Positions 12,203 to 24,767 of a stretch of DNA of 64,000 nt are shown one piece after another. The stretch is from Rallus limicola (lineage: Eukaryota; Chordata; Aves; Gruiformes; Rallidae), in contig JAKCOZ010000081.1 of NCBI GenBank assembly GCA_022605955.1, forward strand, positions 1,178,001 to 1,242,000. Direction: 5' to 3'. How positions within the stretch are numbered: the stretch's first letter is position 1; every line of letters starts with the position of its first letter. The position numbers and the translations under genes are program-made. The notes beneath the pieces were generated by a model. That model was not told the origin of the DNA. It saw only the letters and a program-made list of their open reading frames with translations, and made no database searches.

Positions 12203-12778
12203 TGTCCTGGTTTCAGTCAGGATAGAGTTAACTTCATTTGCAGCAGCGGATGGAATGCTGTGTTTGGGAGTTACAATGAAAGCAGTGCTGAGAACACCCT
12301 GATGTTTCTAGTTGCAGTCAGACAGTCAAAGCCAGGACAGGTGACCCAGATGGGCCAAAGAGAGTATTCCATGCCAATTACGTCCTGCCCAGGATAAAGG
12401 GGGGCTGATGGGAGGAAGAAGGGGGGCGGTTCCGGGACGCGAGGGTCTTGGGGGGACGGTCGGGTTCCGGGACAGCTCTGGGTGGTGCGGCCTGAGCTGT
12501 GTGGTTGGGTGAGAAACTGCATTGGGTATCAATAGTTTCATATTCTTTTGCTCTAAAGTCCTGTCAGCATTGTTATATTTGATCTTTCTGTTCTCTTAGT
12601 AAACTCTCCTTATCCCAACCCACGGGCCTCTTAGTTTCTTGGGTTTGGAGTTATTTGCCCTTTCCTATTCTCTTCCCTTGTTTCCCCCCCCCCCCCCTTT
12701 CCCTCTTCCCCTGCTCTTTTACTTTAAGGAGCAGGCAGCTGCGTGGATCTCAGCCCAAGCCGGGGTGAAACCACGACA
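12203..12778 (+). mobile_element. Solo LTR of an avian ERVL-like endogenous retrovirus
   Basis: The 576-bp element begins TGTCCTGGTTTC and ends GAAACCACGACA, so the ends form a 12-bp inverted repeat with one mismatch and the standard TG...CA termini. It is flanked by AGCCC on both sides. The start (TGTCCTGGTTTCAGTCAGGA) and the end (GCAGCTGCGTGG ... GAAACCACGACA) match an LTR family I know to be abundant in birds. Inside are a TATA-like GATAAAG (12393-12399) and a run of 14 C (12684-12697). No gag, pol or env sequence adjoins it, so recombination between two LTRs probably removed the interior. Assignment to ERVL is from memory and from the 5-bp duplication. Confidence 0.88.
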
Positions 12779-12783
12779 AGCCC
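12779..12783. repeat. Right target-site duplication AGCCC of solo LTR
   Basis: This is the exact copy of 12198-12202 immediately after the terminal CA. Confidence 0.85.
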
Positions 12784-13158
12784 TCAGGACCGAGCTGAGC
12801 AGGGATCTTTCCCAGAAACATCTCATTTCAAAGAACCAACCAACCTCCTCAGGTCATGTTGCCTTTGCTCTGGTGCTGACGGAGCTTTGACTAAGCAAAC
12901 CCAAGTTATCTTTAGCTGAGGAAAACAACAGTGAATCCGTCCTGGCCTGGACTTACCCCTACACACCCCTTGCACAGGCAAAGTCCCATCTACCCAAGCA
13001 GGGCTTCAGGTTAAACATCAGCTGAGCACGGCAGCGCCTGGCCAGCAATCGCACCGCTGGTATCGCTGATCCTCTCCACCGGCGACATAAAGAGGGAGCG
13101 TTGGGCATGCACACCTTGCACCCATCCCTGCGGGCTCCTCTGCTGCTGCTGGGGCATC
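12784..13158. other. No gene seen between solo LTR and CR1 fragment
   Basis: Unique sequence; nothing recognisable. Confidence 0.5.
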
Positions 13159-13296
13159 CTTGGAGTCTCCTTCTCTGGAGAGATTCCAGCCCCATCTGGA
13201 CCTGTGTGCCTTGTCCTAGGGACCCCGCTTTGGCAGGGGGTTGAGCCAGAGTGGCTCTGGAGATCCCTTCCCACCCCTGTGATTCTGTGATCCTGG
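13159..13296 (+). mobile_element. CR1 3'-terminal fragment
   Basis: It contains GGAGTCTCCTTCTCTGGAGA and GCTTTGGCAGGGGGTTG and ends in GTGATTCTGTGATCCTGG octamers. It belongs to the same subfamily as the copies at 30 and 33 kb, but is only about 140 bp long and has diverged internally. Confidence 0.85.
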
Positions 13297-16200
13297 AGCC
13301 CAGAGACCACCGGGAGAGCCACAGACCCAGCTCCTCACACCACCGGATCCCCACGCCCACGCTGCATGAGTTTCCTCTCCCAATTATTTTCCAAGCTGCT
13401 GTAAACACACAACCAAAGCCACCAGCAGTTTAAATCTTCCCCTCCCCTCCACGAGAGATATTTAAAAATGAAAATGCTTTTTGCACATGAACAGTGAGTT
13501 TATCAGAGTGTACCAAGTCCTCTGCAGTAAACTCTGATCCTGGAAAGGTCCCAGAAGTAGCTGTCCATAAATCCCACTGACTTTCCAACCCCTCTAACCC
13601 CCAGGGAACAGCTCTTTCTCCTGCTAGATCACTTCATGGGGTTTTGACCTTCCTTTGATACTCAAAAAACTGATTTAGTGGGATAAATCTTGGTTTGGGA
13701 ACTAATTAACATTTCCCCCTGGATTGTTACTGCCGAGGAGGGAGAGGCTACAAGTGTCACCCGTGTGGCTGCCAGAGGACTGCTCCTCCAGTGAAGGGAC
13801 CTCACCTCAGGATAACCCAGTAAACCCCTGCATCCGGCTCATTGCTGGTTCCCAGAGCCCTTCCAGGGACCTTTTAACATCTTAATGAGAGATCAGCCCC
13901 CATGAGCAGTGGGGCTGCACTGGTACAAGCCATGTACACAAGGTTTTCTCTGCTGCATACCTCCAGCTCTGCCTGTTCCCGCCCCCCCCCCCCCCCCCCC
14001 CCCACACACACACACCCTCCCAGCTGGGTCTGAACTGGAGTTTCAGGTGTGACCAGGATCAGATCCAGAGGTTTTGCAGTCACTGACCTAACGAATTCCT
14101 GATAATTGGAATTTTTAGGTTTTAATCCCTGAGCATGGGCAGTTTCTGTAGGACTGGAGAAAGTCCTGAGTCTCTGGGAGAGAGACCAACTGGAGAAACC
14201 CCCCTGTGTGCAATGGGCTCCCGCGGGCAGGGCGGTGGAGGGGAAGAAGCAGCATTTCTGGATCAGAACTGCACTTGACACATCCGTGAGATGCCTGGGT
14301 CCATGGGGGGCTGTAACACTAACAGCCCCCACGACAGCCCTGGGGGGTCCTGAGTCTGCCCTGCACCCCTGCATGCCAGCTCAGCCTCCCCCCATGCAAC
14401 CATGCACTGCCAGGAGGAACACTGGGACCACCTCCCACCCCCTTGACACCCCAGCTCTCACCACCCCACTAGGCAAAGGCCATCTCCAGCCCTCCACAGA
14501 CCCCCCCAATCCCCCTCCCCACCCTCAGTCTCAACACCACGCCATGAAACTGCTAGGGACCGGGACTTGGGGTGGGGGAGCTGTGCAGGGGGGGCAGAGG
14601 ATGCTCCACAGCAGCGTGGCCCCTGTCTCACAGCCTACATGGGCACCCTGCACCCCATGGGAAGGTGGTTGAGGACACCCCCCTCTTTCCCTCCCCACAA
14701 TCAGCTTTATTTTCTAACACAGCCTGTGGCCGTGCCTCCCTCCCTCCCATGGCAGGAGAACTGGATGAAAACAGCTTAAAAACCTCATGTTGGAACAGAG
14801 CTGAGGAAATAAAACCTCCAGTTGCTTCCATGCCCTAGGTCTGTGATACTGAGCACCTTGGCTCGGCATCTGAAGCCACAGCAATCCAGCAGGGACACGA
14901 GACAGAGGCTTACAGCCTGGAGGGGGTTTTATCCTCAGTTATTGTTATGAACTCCTCAGCTCAGCATCGTGATGCTGCTGTGGAGGCTGGAGACAGCGTT
15001 GAGAGAAGGGGCAGGTTGGTGAGACACACGCTGCCCTGCTGCCAGCACACCACACCCATCCCAGGGGTTTACTCACTGCTGTGGCTTTGTATTGAAAGAA
15101 ACTGTGGCTTTGTATTGAAGAGCGTTTCTCCACAGGATGCACTGGCTGCAGATCTCAGCCATCACTGTGATGAGCTGTGAGGACTCAGCCTCACACACCG
15201 ACACTGCCTGGTTCACCCCCTCTGAATAAAAACCCAGCGCTGCAGTGCCAAGCACTAGCCAAGGAGGTGCCTGAAGGCTTGCAAAGGGTGCCAGCAATCC
15301 AAGAACTTGTGCAACTCGTTTGCTGGGCAGGACGGAAGGAAATGTGAATTAAATGACTTATTAAAGGAAAACCTAGAGATGAGCTGTGCTCCCAACACCG
15401 CCCTCACCCTGCCTTCCTGAGACACTCCACAGCCCAGCAACTCCCTCTGGGAGTTTTGCAGGGCTGGACATAGCAGGATGCAACAGATCCTGTCTCCTTA
15501 TTGTGCACCACACTGTGCAGGGCAGGGCTGAGCATCCTCCTGCTCCTTCAGTTCTCCAAGCAAAGGCAAAGCCTGGATGAAGCATCTCCCAACAGGCAAA
15601 CCCTCCTCCTGGCAAACCCTCCTCCTACCCCTGGGGTTGTGCAGGGGGTACAGGCAGGATTAGGGGTGAGGGGCATCCCTCTGCTCCCTGCCTTGATGTG
15701 TCTGCTGAGCAAAAGCACCAGCTGCGCTCGCAGCCAATGTCAGGAAAACACACCCGTGTTCTCCAGAGGAAAGCTCTGAGATACCTGTACTCGGTGCTGG
15801 AGTAACACTTTGCCTTTGGAGAGGAGTGGAAGCAGTTATTTTCAGGCCATTAAACCCCGCTGTGGCACAGCCCTTCTCCTCATGAGGCCAGACCCTGCCA
15901 GGCTCAGCGGCAAGCGAGCAACCAGTCCTCTGTTAACCACAGGCTATCACTCCAACCTCATCAAAACATGCGCCTGCGAGTAGCACCACTGATTTCTGAA
16001 TTACTTTGGGCCAAATAACAGCAGAGTAAGGTGAGCATGAGTAGCCTGGACACTCTTACTGGTCCCACTAAGTCCCACACTAAGGACTACTGGCTCTGTA
16101 AAATTCATCCATACCAAAAGGTTTCCAGGATGGGGATTTGGGATAAACGCTTCACCCCAGTGACTCACCAACTTCCACAACACGTTTTGGGTTTCCTGTT

Positions 16201-16792
16201 CCTGCTATGGCAACAGCAAATGCAAGACATTTTTGTTGGGCGTTTCATAAATTCACCCTCTGCTAAAGCCACTCAAACTGCTGAGCAAACCGGCCACGCT
16301 ACGGAAAAACCATCAAAGCCAGTACCGCAGCGAGGGGCAGCTCCCAGCTTTGGGATAGGGCATGGCCATGTCAAACATCCGCCAAGAGGCCAGCAAAGTG
16401 CAGGCACCAACGCTGCTGCCACACCTTGGACACTGATCCAAGGCTCTGGGCACCGGGGAGGCGGCTTTCGCTGCAGAACAGGGATCGCCTGAGGGAAGGG
16501 CAGAGCTGGTGAATGAGCACACATTAGTCACAGGGCAGGGAGAGCAGCTGCGGTGGAGAAGCTGGGAGCCCCCTACCAGAACCGCCTGGCTCTCAGCACT
16601 GCTCCCAGACTCTGCAATTGCTTCACCAGGGTTGACCCACACTGGGGTTTCTCTGGGTGCACAGGGAAGCAACAGGGACAAGCTAGCTGCCAGGCACATT
16701 GCAACCTCTCTACAGCAGAAGGTGAACTCAGTCAGCACCTACCCTGTGGAGATGGCGATGGGCAACACGCAATTCGATATGAATTTTAGGTG
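13297..16792. other. Gene-free sequence with poly-C tract
   Basis: Apart from the C22/(AC)n tract at 13982 and a short near-duplication of GTGGCTTTGTATTGAA at about 15079-15118, I see no feature. Confidence 0.5.
13982..14014. repeat. Poly-C run joined to (CA)n
   Basis: Twenty-two C residues are followed by about six AC units. The minus strand is a long G-run that could form a G-quadruplex, and the length is probably prone to sequencing error. Confidence 0.9.
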
Positions 16793-17288
16793 AAGCCAGT
16801 TCTTGGGTGGAATCACACAGATTATATATATTTGTTTACTGCAAGCTAAAAAACTGCTAATTGTTTACACACAGTGTTCACACCAAACTGATTGGTTAGT
16901 GATTATAACGAGTTCTGATAAGCATATCTTATAGCTAAACATCATTAATTTACCTTTGATGACTAAAAGCATCCGCACACCTGCTGTTTTGACCATCTTA
17001 TTATGTCTGGTTCTTAGCATGTTCCGTTACTCCCAAGTGCCTTCCTGTAACTTCTTTTTGGTTTAGGGCAGTCTGTACCCCTGTCATCAAGACCCCTGTG
17101 TTTTGAGAATGTGATTATAAAGATCCTCTCAGCTTGAGGAACTTTTCCTGTCTCACAGGAACAGAAGGATCTTGTCAGGGCCTGTGTCTTTGGTGAAGCG
17201 AGCTAGGCTGCCGGCAGGGCCTATGCCTTCGGTGAAGAGAACTAGGCCGCTGACAGGCCTGCTGTCTTCCCTGACACTAACCCGTCAC
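16793..17288 (+). mobile_element. LTR-like segment, possibly an ERV solo LTR
   Basis: An AT-rich, U3-like part (inverted CCAAT as GATTGGTTAG near 16900) leads to ATTATAAAG (about 17113-17121). A GC-richer part follows and ends CCCTGACACTAACCCGTCACA. The order fits an LTR: promoter, then an R/U5-like part, then a terminal CA. A 39-nt unit is duplicated inside it (17178-17255). I could not find a matching TG start with a target duplication, so the left edge is arbitrary and the copy may be truncated. Confidence 0.4.
17178..17255 (+). repeat. Imperfect 39-nt tandem duplication
   Basis: Units 17178-17216 and 17217-17255 both run GGGCCT...GGTGAAG...CTAGGC...C. The second is followed by the start of a third (GGCCTG). 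The units differ at about nine positions by eye, so the duplication is not recent, or belongs to the parent LTR family. Confidence 0.8.
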
Positions 17289-18879
17289 ACACGTGTTTGT
17301 TTGCAGCTGCCCCAGCTTATTACACATCTTCCCAGTGGATAGCAGCTGCTCAGCCACCATCCATGCTCAGTGCTATGCCAGCACACGCAGTCGCTGGCCG
17401 TACACACGCTTCATTAGCTTCCCCAGGCTAAAGGCTAGCTGGCTCCCTGCAGCAAGGGCTGCTGGAAGCAACAAAAATTATGCAACCTCTCCCCAGGAAT
17501 GTGCATGTTTTATGAGTGTTATAAATGGCAAGGGACCCACGTTGCATCAACAACATCCCATGCAGGTTCAGAATCAAAAGCACCCTTGATTCACTTAAAG
17601 GCACGTGTGAAAGCCTACCTTAATTGTGATAAATCCCACTCTTTCATCTGAGAAGGTGACATTTCATGGCAAATAAGCCCAAGAAATTGAGTGGAACAAG
17701 GAAGAGCTTCCTGTTTTGTAAGTGGTTTCCTATAATGAACAAAGCTCAGCATGAAAACACTAGGCTGCATGCCTGGTGCTCAGGTTTTTTAGGTCTTTGT
17801 TGATCCCAGGCAGGCAGATGGAATTCATCACAAGAAGCTAATCAGGGACACTGAGACCTACTTGCATTTAGAGGGGGAAAAAAAAATCTCAGTTTTGGGA
17901 GTTAGTAGAAACCTGCCTCTCATAAGCACATCGCTTGCTAAGGTACAGACCGTTCCCCAGGCAAAGCTTTCTGCTCAGCCTGGCAGCAAAGACCAGGAGG
18001 AGAGTGATGGGGATTTGTGCACAGAGGTCAAGGGATCTGGGTTGTCCCCTCCCAGAGCAACGAGGGGTTTTGTAATTCCAGCAGTCCAAGGAGTGCCTGG
18101 CTGGTGAGAAGGCTAATGAGCACTCTAGGAACATGGTCTTCAAACCATCTGGCACTGCACTGGTGGCTCCCCTGGGCAGACACTTCCCCCAAGCTCCTGT
18201 ATCTTGGAGGTCAGGTAGAAAATTCCCTTTCACATCCTCCTGCCCTCCCCCCCACCCCCCCCCCCATTCCCTCCCCTCAGCCCATTCCCCCCCCTCCCTG
18301 AGAAGGGAAGAAGCCCTGGAAGCCTCCAGGATCCCAACATCACCGAACCAAATCACCAGCCGAACATGCCATGCCAGGGCTCTGAGCTGGGCAGCCTCCC
18401 CAAAGGCACCAAAGCAGCCCCATATCTTTTAGGGACAGGAAAGCTCAGGACCCAACTCCAGAGCTACCACTTCTGAGATTTAGCCAAACCTTCTACTGCT
18501 CCATCTTCCCCCTTATAAATGGTGAGAGCCTCCTGCTCCCCAGGGAGCCTGGCACCTCCAACAACCCTTCCCAAGCTTCTAGAGAGCTGAAACATGAGTG
18601 TCCTTGCCCGGTTCTGGAGCCCTGGATGGATCCCTCCATCACTGCCTCATCCCACAGGGTTTGGCATCAGTCCCCAGATGTGCATGGCTGGAGTCTGGGT
18701 GGGTGGCAGCCTTGTGGATGCTGCAGCATGTGGGTGTTTGCAAGTGCCTTCCCTAAGGCCATGCATCCCCAGGAGAGTTGTGCCTTTGGGATAAGCCTGG
18801 AAAGGAGAGAAGGTATGGCTTCTTAGAAGAGAGTTGGTGCCATGAATATCGCAGATTACATTCTGGCAGCTGGTGTTTT
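17289..18879. other. No gene seen
   Basis: A moderately AT-rich unique stretch at 17580-17770 and C-runs near 18247-18292. No coding signal. Confidence 0.5.
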
Positions 18880-19045
18880 TCACAGAATCACAAGGTTGGA
18901 AAAGACCTTTAAGATCATCAAGTCCAACCATTCCCATCCTAAGCTAAACCATACCCCTAAGTACCTCATCTATCCTTTTTTTAAACACATCCAGGGAAGG
19001 TGGCTCAATGACCTCCCTGGGCAGCCTGTTCCTATGTCTGTATTT
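18880..19045 (-). mobile_element. CR1 fragment, older subfamily
   Basis: The plus strand starts CACAGAATCACAAGGTTGGA and continues AAGATCATCAAGTCCAACC. That is the 3' end of a CR1 subfamily different from the GACCCCAAGGGTCCC type at 28 and 52 kb. It continues to GACCTCCCTGGGCAGCCTGT and then decays. Confidence 0.9.
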
Positions 19046-20430
19046 GCTGTTACCTGAGGAATTGGTTTCTGGGTGAGGTTTGATGTGGGGGGTGATGAAA
19101 GAGGGGTGATGAAAGAGGGAGATGGGGGGTTTCTGCCCCCTGTCCAGGTTTACCTGTGCAGAGCTTGTATTTCATGAGTGTGCCCCTCTGTATGTGAGGA
19201 GGGGGAAATGATTTGCCAAAAAATCCTATTTGCTTCAGTGTTCAGTCAACTGCTTCCAAACCAGCCTGGGCACTGCCTTCTCCTGCCTCCCTCTCTGCTC
19301 CGGTGGGATACACACCGGGAGCCCCACTGCCTTCCCAGTGGGATGGAGACAGAGCTGCCCACACCATGCTCCGGCCAAGGGGCTGTGGGGTGTTGGGGGC
19401 TGCGGGGCCCATCGGTTCTGCCAGCCCAGCACCGGCCGCCTTCAGGGGAGCCTTTTTTGAGCTCTGGTAGGTGGAATTGCAAACAGGAAAGTGCTGAGCC
19501 AGCTGGGAACAAGCTGTTTGCCTGCCCCCGGGTCTCCCTCCCAGTAAGATCTTAATTCCAGCTCAAACTGCTAAGAAAAGGAGCTCCTTGATCAGCAAAG
19601 CCGGGAGGAAGGGCAGCTCCCATCCCTGTGGCCTCCCCTCTCCCTGGCCACCACCCTTCCTTCCCCTGCAGCCACGATGCCTGTTGTCATACCTGTGCCA
19701 ACCGTGTGAAAACCCCTTCCTCATGTGTGTCCTCACAACAGCCAGCACACTCGGAATCTGCTGCCACTCTTGGTCTTCCCTTTTTTCCTCCCAGGAAGAT
19801 GTGTGGCTCCAGTGGAGCATCAAGCATCTCAGGACAGCCACAAATTTCCCTGGTTTATGCTCTTCCAGGAAACTCATTCTTTGTGGTTTCTCAAACCTGG
19901 TGTGTTTCCAGATAGAGGAAAACAAGCTCCCCCCAATTATGCTTTGCCATTTGTCTGATGTTTTCATTATCCCCGATGCAGTACCCATCAAATACTGTCT
20001 TGTACCAAAAGCCATTTCTGTCAAATTAAGTTAAAAGGAAGTAGTGGAGAAACTAAAAGCTCCACATCTAATCCTGCCACCTGGAAAATCAGCAGAGAAA
20101 TATAATTTTGTAGTCTTTCAAATTAAATCAGATTTCTGGGCTTTCTGCTGATGAGTTAATCCAACGCTGAGTGGAATAGCTCTGCTCAACCATGACTGGG
20201 TTTAGGCATGTTCAATTCGTGGCAAAGTGGTTCCAGTTCAGAGACACAGCTTTTAATGGTATTCATGCCCTATTTCTTTTAATTTTAGGATTTGCCTCAA
20301 CTGTTCCCTGCTAAGAAGCTAATCAGCAGGAGGTGGCCCTTAATTACAGAGCTGTTCGTGCTGCCCTGGGAGGTGGTGGCCAGGGACTTGAAGGCTGGTT
20401 GTGAGGTCTGTATGCAACTGGGGTAGTCAT
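19046..20430. other. No gene seen
   Basis: A short tandem duplication of GGTGATGAAAGAGGG lies near 19090-19120. An AT-rich stretch spans about 20030-20300. The longest frames (about 150 codons on each strand near 19560-20030) overlap each other and match nothing I know. Confidence 0.5.
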
Positions 20431-20635
20431 TCCCTTCCCCTTCCCCTTCCCCTTCCCCTTCCCCTTCCCCTTCCCCTTCCCCTTCCCCTTCCCCTTCCCC
20501 TTCCCCTTCCCCTTCCCCTTCCCCTCCCCCTCCCCCTCCCCTTCCTTTCCCTTTCCTTTTCCCTTTCCCTTTCCCTTTCCTTTTCCCTTTCCCTTTCCCT
20601 TCCCCTTCCCTTTCCCCTTCCCCTTTCCCTTCCCT
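20431..20635. repeat. (TTCCCC)n polypyrimidine array
   Basis: Roughly 95 bases of near-perfect TTCCCC hexamers are followed by about 110 bases of related TTCCC/TTTCCC variants. The strand is almost purely pyrimidine, so the complement is (GGGGAA)n. It can plausibly form triplex (H-DNA) or G-quadruplex structures. Long Leu-Pro or Gly-Lys frames across it come from the repeat alone. Confidence 0.97.
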
Positions 20636-22862
20636 GGCACCTGTGGCACCAGCCAACTCCACAGCAGGGCTGGGAGTGGGATCACCACTGACCACCACAG
20701 GGCAGGAGACTGCACAGGCTGCAACTCTGGGCCCACCTCTGTCAACAGCAACCACACTCAGCCTCCCTCCACGCCACGGTTCTCCCCTGACTACCCTGAA
20801 GCATCCCCCCTCCGAGCTCCGGCCACACGTGGAGCAGGAGCTGGGCTGCGTGGGTTTGTGGGGACTTCCAGGCTGAGCCTGACTGCTCCCCCATAAGAAC
20901 TGCTAAAAGAAAGGAACCACATTAACATAGAAGTGAAACACCTCTGCTCACTGCAGACTTCTCAAGTAGGGCTGGTAGAACAGTTGGAAAAGCTCGAGCA
21001 CCTCAGGAGCTGGTTTTGTGCTCTGTGACAGGGAACGTTAGACCCTTTTGTTCTTCATTCAAAAAATGAGTGTGGTTGTGAACCCTACTACAGCATCCCC
21101 TTGGTACCAACCAGTCCATGCATCCTGTGGGAAGCCAGACTTGAGAGCCCTTGGTCTGCCTCATGTTTGGCTTTTTCCATGGTTCAGCCCAAAACCCAGC
21201 CTGAATTTTAAGAAGATTTCAGCCATTTTCCAGGGGTTTTTTTTGGGGGAGTTCTTTTTTTTTTTGTTTACATTAGTTTACAAAACAGATGTTTCTTGTG
21301 GCACATGCCCATCAGGCCCGTGACCAGACCATGACAAAGACTTGTGGCTGTGAGCTACAGGAGCTCAGTATTTACTTAAATTAAGGGCTTATGAAGGCAG
21401 AGCCCTGGGACTGCACAGACTTGTCCCAGTGTGGGCACAACAGATCCCAGAGCTGAGAGCTGCTTCTCAGTCCCTCAGATCCCCCTGTGCACACACAGAC
21501 AGTCCTCACATGAAGGTCCCCATCATCTCTGTTGGGCTCCCTGGGTGGCTGTGCTTTGAAGTCACTCCCAAGGGCTGCTCCCCTCATGCTGCCCATCCCC
21601 AGGAGCAGTTGCTGCCATCCCTCTTTGATGTTTTGCATAAAAATGACCTGTGTGTGATTTTCTGTCTCCCTTTTCTCCTTCAAACGTAGGAGATACAACC
21701 AGAAGCCTCTCTCCTGCTTTATTTTCTTCTATTTTCATCCCCAATTGCTTTTCCTATGAGAAGTCCAGTATGTCACATCTGATCTTCCCTGGGTTTCCTA
21801 TGGGTCTTTTGGGAAATTTTAGACCAGTTGCTGTAGAAGTGGCAAAAATAATGGAAAGTGTGGAGGTGCTGAACAGTGAGCCAGGGCTTCCTTTCCCTCA
21901 GCATTCATCTTTGAAGTTAGAGCTGCTGAATGAGTGTCCTATGGTGATGGCACCACGTCACTGGACCCCTCCAGTCCAGGCTGTGCCTGCATCTCCTGGA
22001 AGGAGGATGCAGCAAACCCTCACACCTCCCCTTTTCCAGGCCCTCTTTGCACATCATACATATAACAGACCAAAAAGGACAAATAGCTGCAATTTTCTCT
22101 TGGCCAGAATGCTTTCACCAGCTAGCATTTGCAGTTTATTTAAGTAACTACACGGTGGAATTAAGTCATGATGGACCAAATTGATCCTTCTGCTCCTCCT
22201 GGTCTGGCACAGGCATCTTCTCCCACAGAGAGGAATGCCAGCATCCTTCCAGGGCTCTGCCTGGGACTGCTGACCTCTGCAGGCAGCGAGGCAAGACTGC
22301 AAAGATGTTATTAATAACGATAGCTATTTTCATAGAAAAGCAGAAATGAGATCATTTCTTCAAAGAAAAAACCCCCACCAAGGGTAAACACGAATGAGGT
22401 GGTTCATTCTGGGAAGTTTTTCTGGTACCAAGGGAAATGATCTTAGCACAATATGGTGTTTTGGTTTGCTTTCTGTTTTGTTTTCCTAATTTACAATGTG
22501 TTTTAGCATCTACACAAAACATCCCTCAGGCTGCCAATGGCAACAGGACCCAGAGCGGTGATTTAACGTAAGAGAGTGCTTCCTCTTACACCATTTATCC
22601 AAACTCAACCCCCTTTGTGCTGATATGTTATTAAACCACTTGAAACCAGGCCCAAAGGCTGCATATTCTGCACCTCCTCAGGCAGTGGCTGAGGACTTGT
22701 CCCCTGCCACACGCCTGCAGACCGATGCTGTCATCTAGTGGCACCTCCCTGCTCCCTACAAATGCCACCTGCACGCTGCAGTCCCTGTCCCCATGGGCTT
22801 GTAGACACACACCCCCCCCAGCCCACCCTGCTGAGAGGAAGAGGAGAAAGATGCTCTACTCT
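20636..22862. other. No gene seen
   Basis: Unique sequence. A frame of 165 codons at 21650-22147 has no recognisable motif and no flanking splice or promoter evidence. Confidence 0.5.
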
Positions 22863-22950
22863 GGGGAGCATCTCTTGGGGAGCATCTCTCAGGGAGCATC
22901 TCCTGGGGAGCATCTCTCAGGGAGCATCTTTCAGGGAGCATCTCCTGGGG
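22863..22950. repeat. 14-nt minisatellite, about six copies
   Basis: The unit is GGGGAGCATCTCTC with small variants. Copies ending CTCT and CTCCT partly alternate, which suggests growth by a two-unit block. Confidence 0.92.
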
Positions 22951-24767
22951 ACTGTGAACAAGTCCCGTGGTTCCCCCAAGTCATTTTGCTTGTGAGGACA
23001 ATGACACTCATCAGGTCAAGCTGCATGTGACAGCAAGAACAGACAAATACCCCCTCGAGCGGACACACACTGCTGCTCTAGGGAATTAACAGCCCATCAT
23101 AACAACGAATCTGAAGCAAAGGCTGATGCCAGAGGAGCTGCTGGGGGAGCAGATGAATCATGACAGGAGGGGAAGGAGCATCTGAGACCTGCTCCTCTGA
23201 CCTAAGCCTAGCTTTTGTTCAGGTGCCCATGCAAAGAGTCTGCACCGCTGCTGCCCCTGCAAGCACGATGGATGCTGGAGAAGAGGACAAAGAATTTATC
23301 ACTCCTCTCTGGGCAGGAGCTGATAGATTATCTGTGGAGCTGTGGAATTTCCCCAGACCTGATACGAAATCAATCTCCTGGAAACGTTTCACCAGCCATT
23401 TGGAGGGCTATCTGGAAACTGCCAGGTCCTCCAGTGTAGGGCTTTACCTGCAATCATCTGGGCTGCAGCATTTTAATTTGTTTCCTTTCAAGAGACTCCG
23501 GGGTGCCATCGAGGCAGCTCCCAGGATTTAAAGGAGACGCCAGAATTTGACCTCTTCCCACGGCCTTGTGTGTAATTACTGGAACAAGCAGGGGAGGCAA
23601 GACATGCAAAGACTCAAGGAGATGCTATTCAAAGGCAGCAGGTAGAAACCTGCCCCTGCCCAGCCTTGGGAACTGCCAAGCAGGGAAACAGAGCCAGGAA
23701 CAAGAGTCTTGCAGACACCAGTTACTGGGGGCATGGTTCCTGGGGACTGGTGAGGAAAGGAGGAGTGAAGAGGACACTGGAAGCTCAACTTCATCCCCAG
23801 CCTGTCCCTAATTTCCTCCATCGCTCTCCCATCCCCACTGGCTGGTCCAGCCCTGGTCCCAGGGATTGTGAGCCTTCAAAGGAATCAGGAAGCAGGGCTC
23901 CAGCGAGCAGCACTGTGGCGCAGCCCCGGGACTCTTCTCTTTGGAAGAGTAAAGATGCATAGAGCATCCCATGGAGAAGCCCACAGAGGGGGTGTCAGAA
24001 AGCAAAGCAGAGGAGACCCTACAGCATCCTTTTACCTGGCATTAAGATAATTTTCAAACCACTTTTCTGGTTCCTCCTGAAAGCCAGGTTTTATCAGCAG
24101 TTCTTTGCACGGTGTGACCGCAGAGAGCCCTGCAACTCTTGACACCTGTGATACCCCAAAGCTTCTCTCTTTGTTTTAATTGCACCTTGCCCCCAGGCAT
24201 GACCAGCAGCACAAAAACTATTTCAGGCTCTTGGCAATATCAAGCTCATCTGTCTTTTAACTTCTCAGCTCTGTACTTGAACAGCGACTCCCAAGCTCTG
24301 CCACTTTGGGAGGATTTCTTACGTGTCATCTAGTTTTAGTGCTATTCTATTCCATTTGCTACCTTAGTTTAATAATTTTTTAACACTCTTTCAGCTTCAG
24401 TTTGCAGCTCTCTCTCTCTTTTCAGCTTCATCTGTTCCTGATATTTTATTTTTCCAATAAACTAAGTAATTTAATAGCCCTAATCCCCAGCCTCCTATTT
24501 AAAACATGGATGTGGAGGCTGCAGAAAGAAGTCCCAATTTAAATCTGTCAGTCAAAGGCAATTCAATCTATCATCATCTTTCTATCTAAAACCGCTGCAT
24601 GGGAAGGAAACCAGGGCTGGGATTCAGTTTCCCTTTAAAACATCCGGCCTTACAGCCTTGGAGGGCTTGCTTTTCTTATGCACTGGCTATTGGGCAATGA
24701 CAAAGTCACACAGACTCTGTGTCATGGCCCTTGGAGGCATCTGCACAGGTGTTTCAGAGTCCAAGGA
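22951..24767. other. No gene seen
   Basis: An AT-rich, low-CpG stretch at 24290-24500 with several TTTAAT and AATAAA words may be a conserved non-coding segment. Nothing else is recognised. Confidence 0.5.

Noticed and set aside
20344..20757. Gly-Lys and Leu-Pro repeat proteins
   Set aside because: They come entirely from the TTCCCC array.
23160..23531. Possible coding exon (123 codons, plus strand)
   Set aside because: Two overlapping frames look equally plausible and neither matches a known family.
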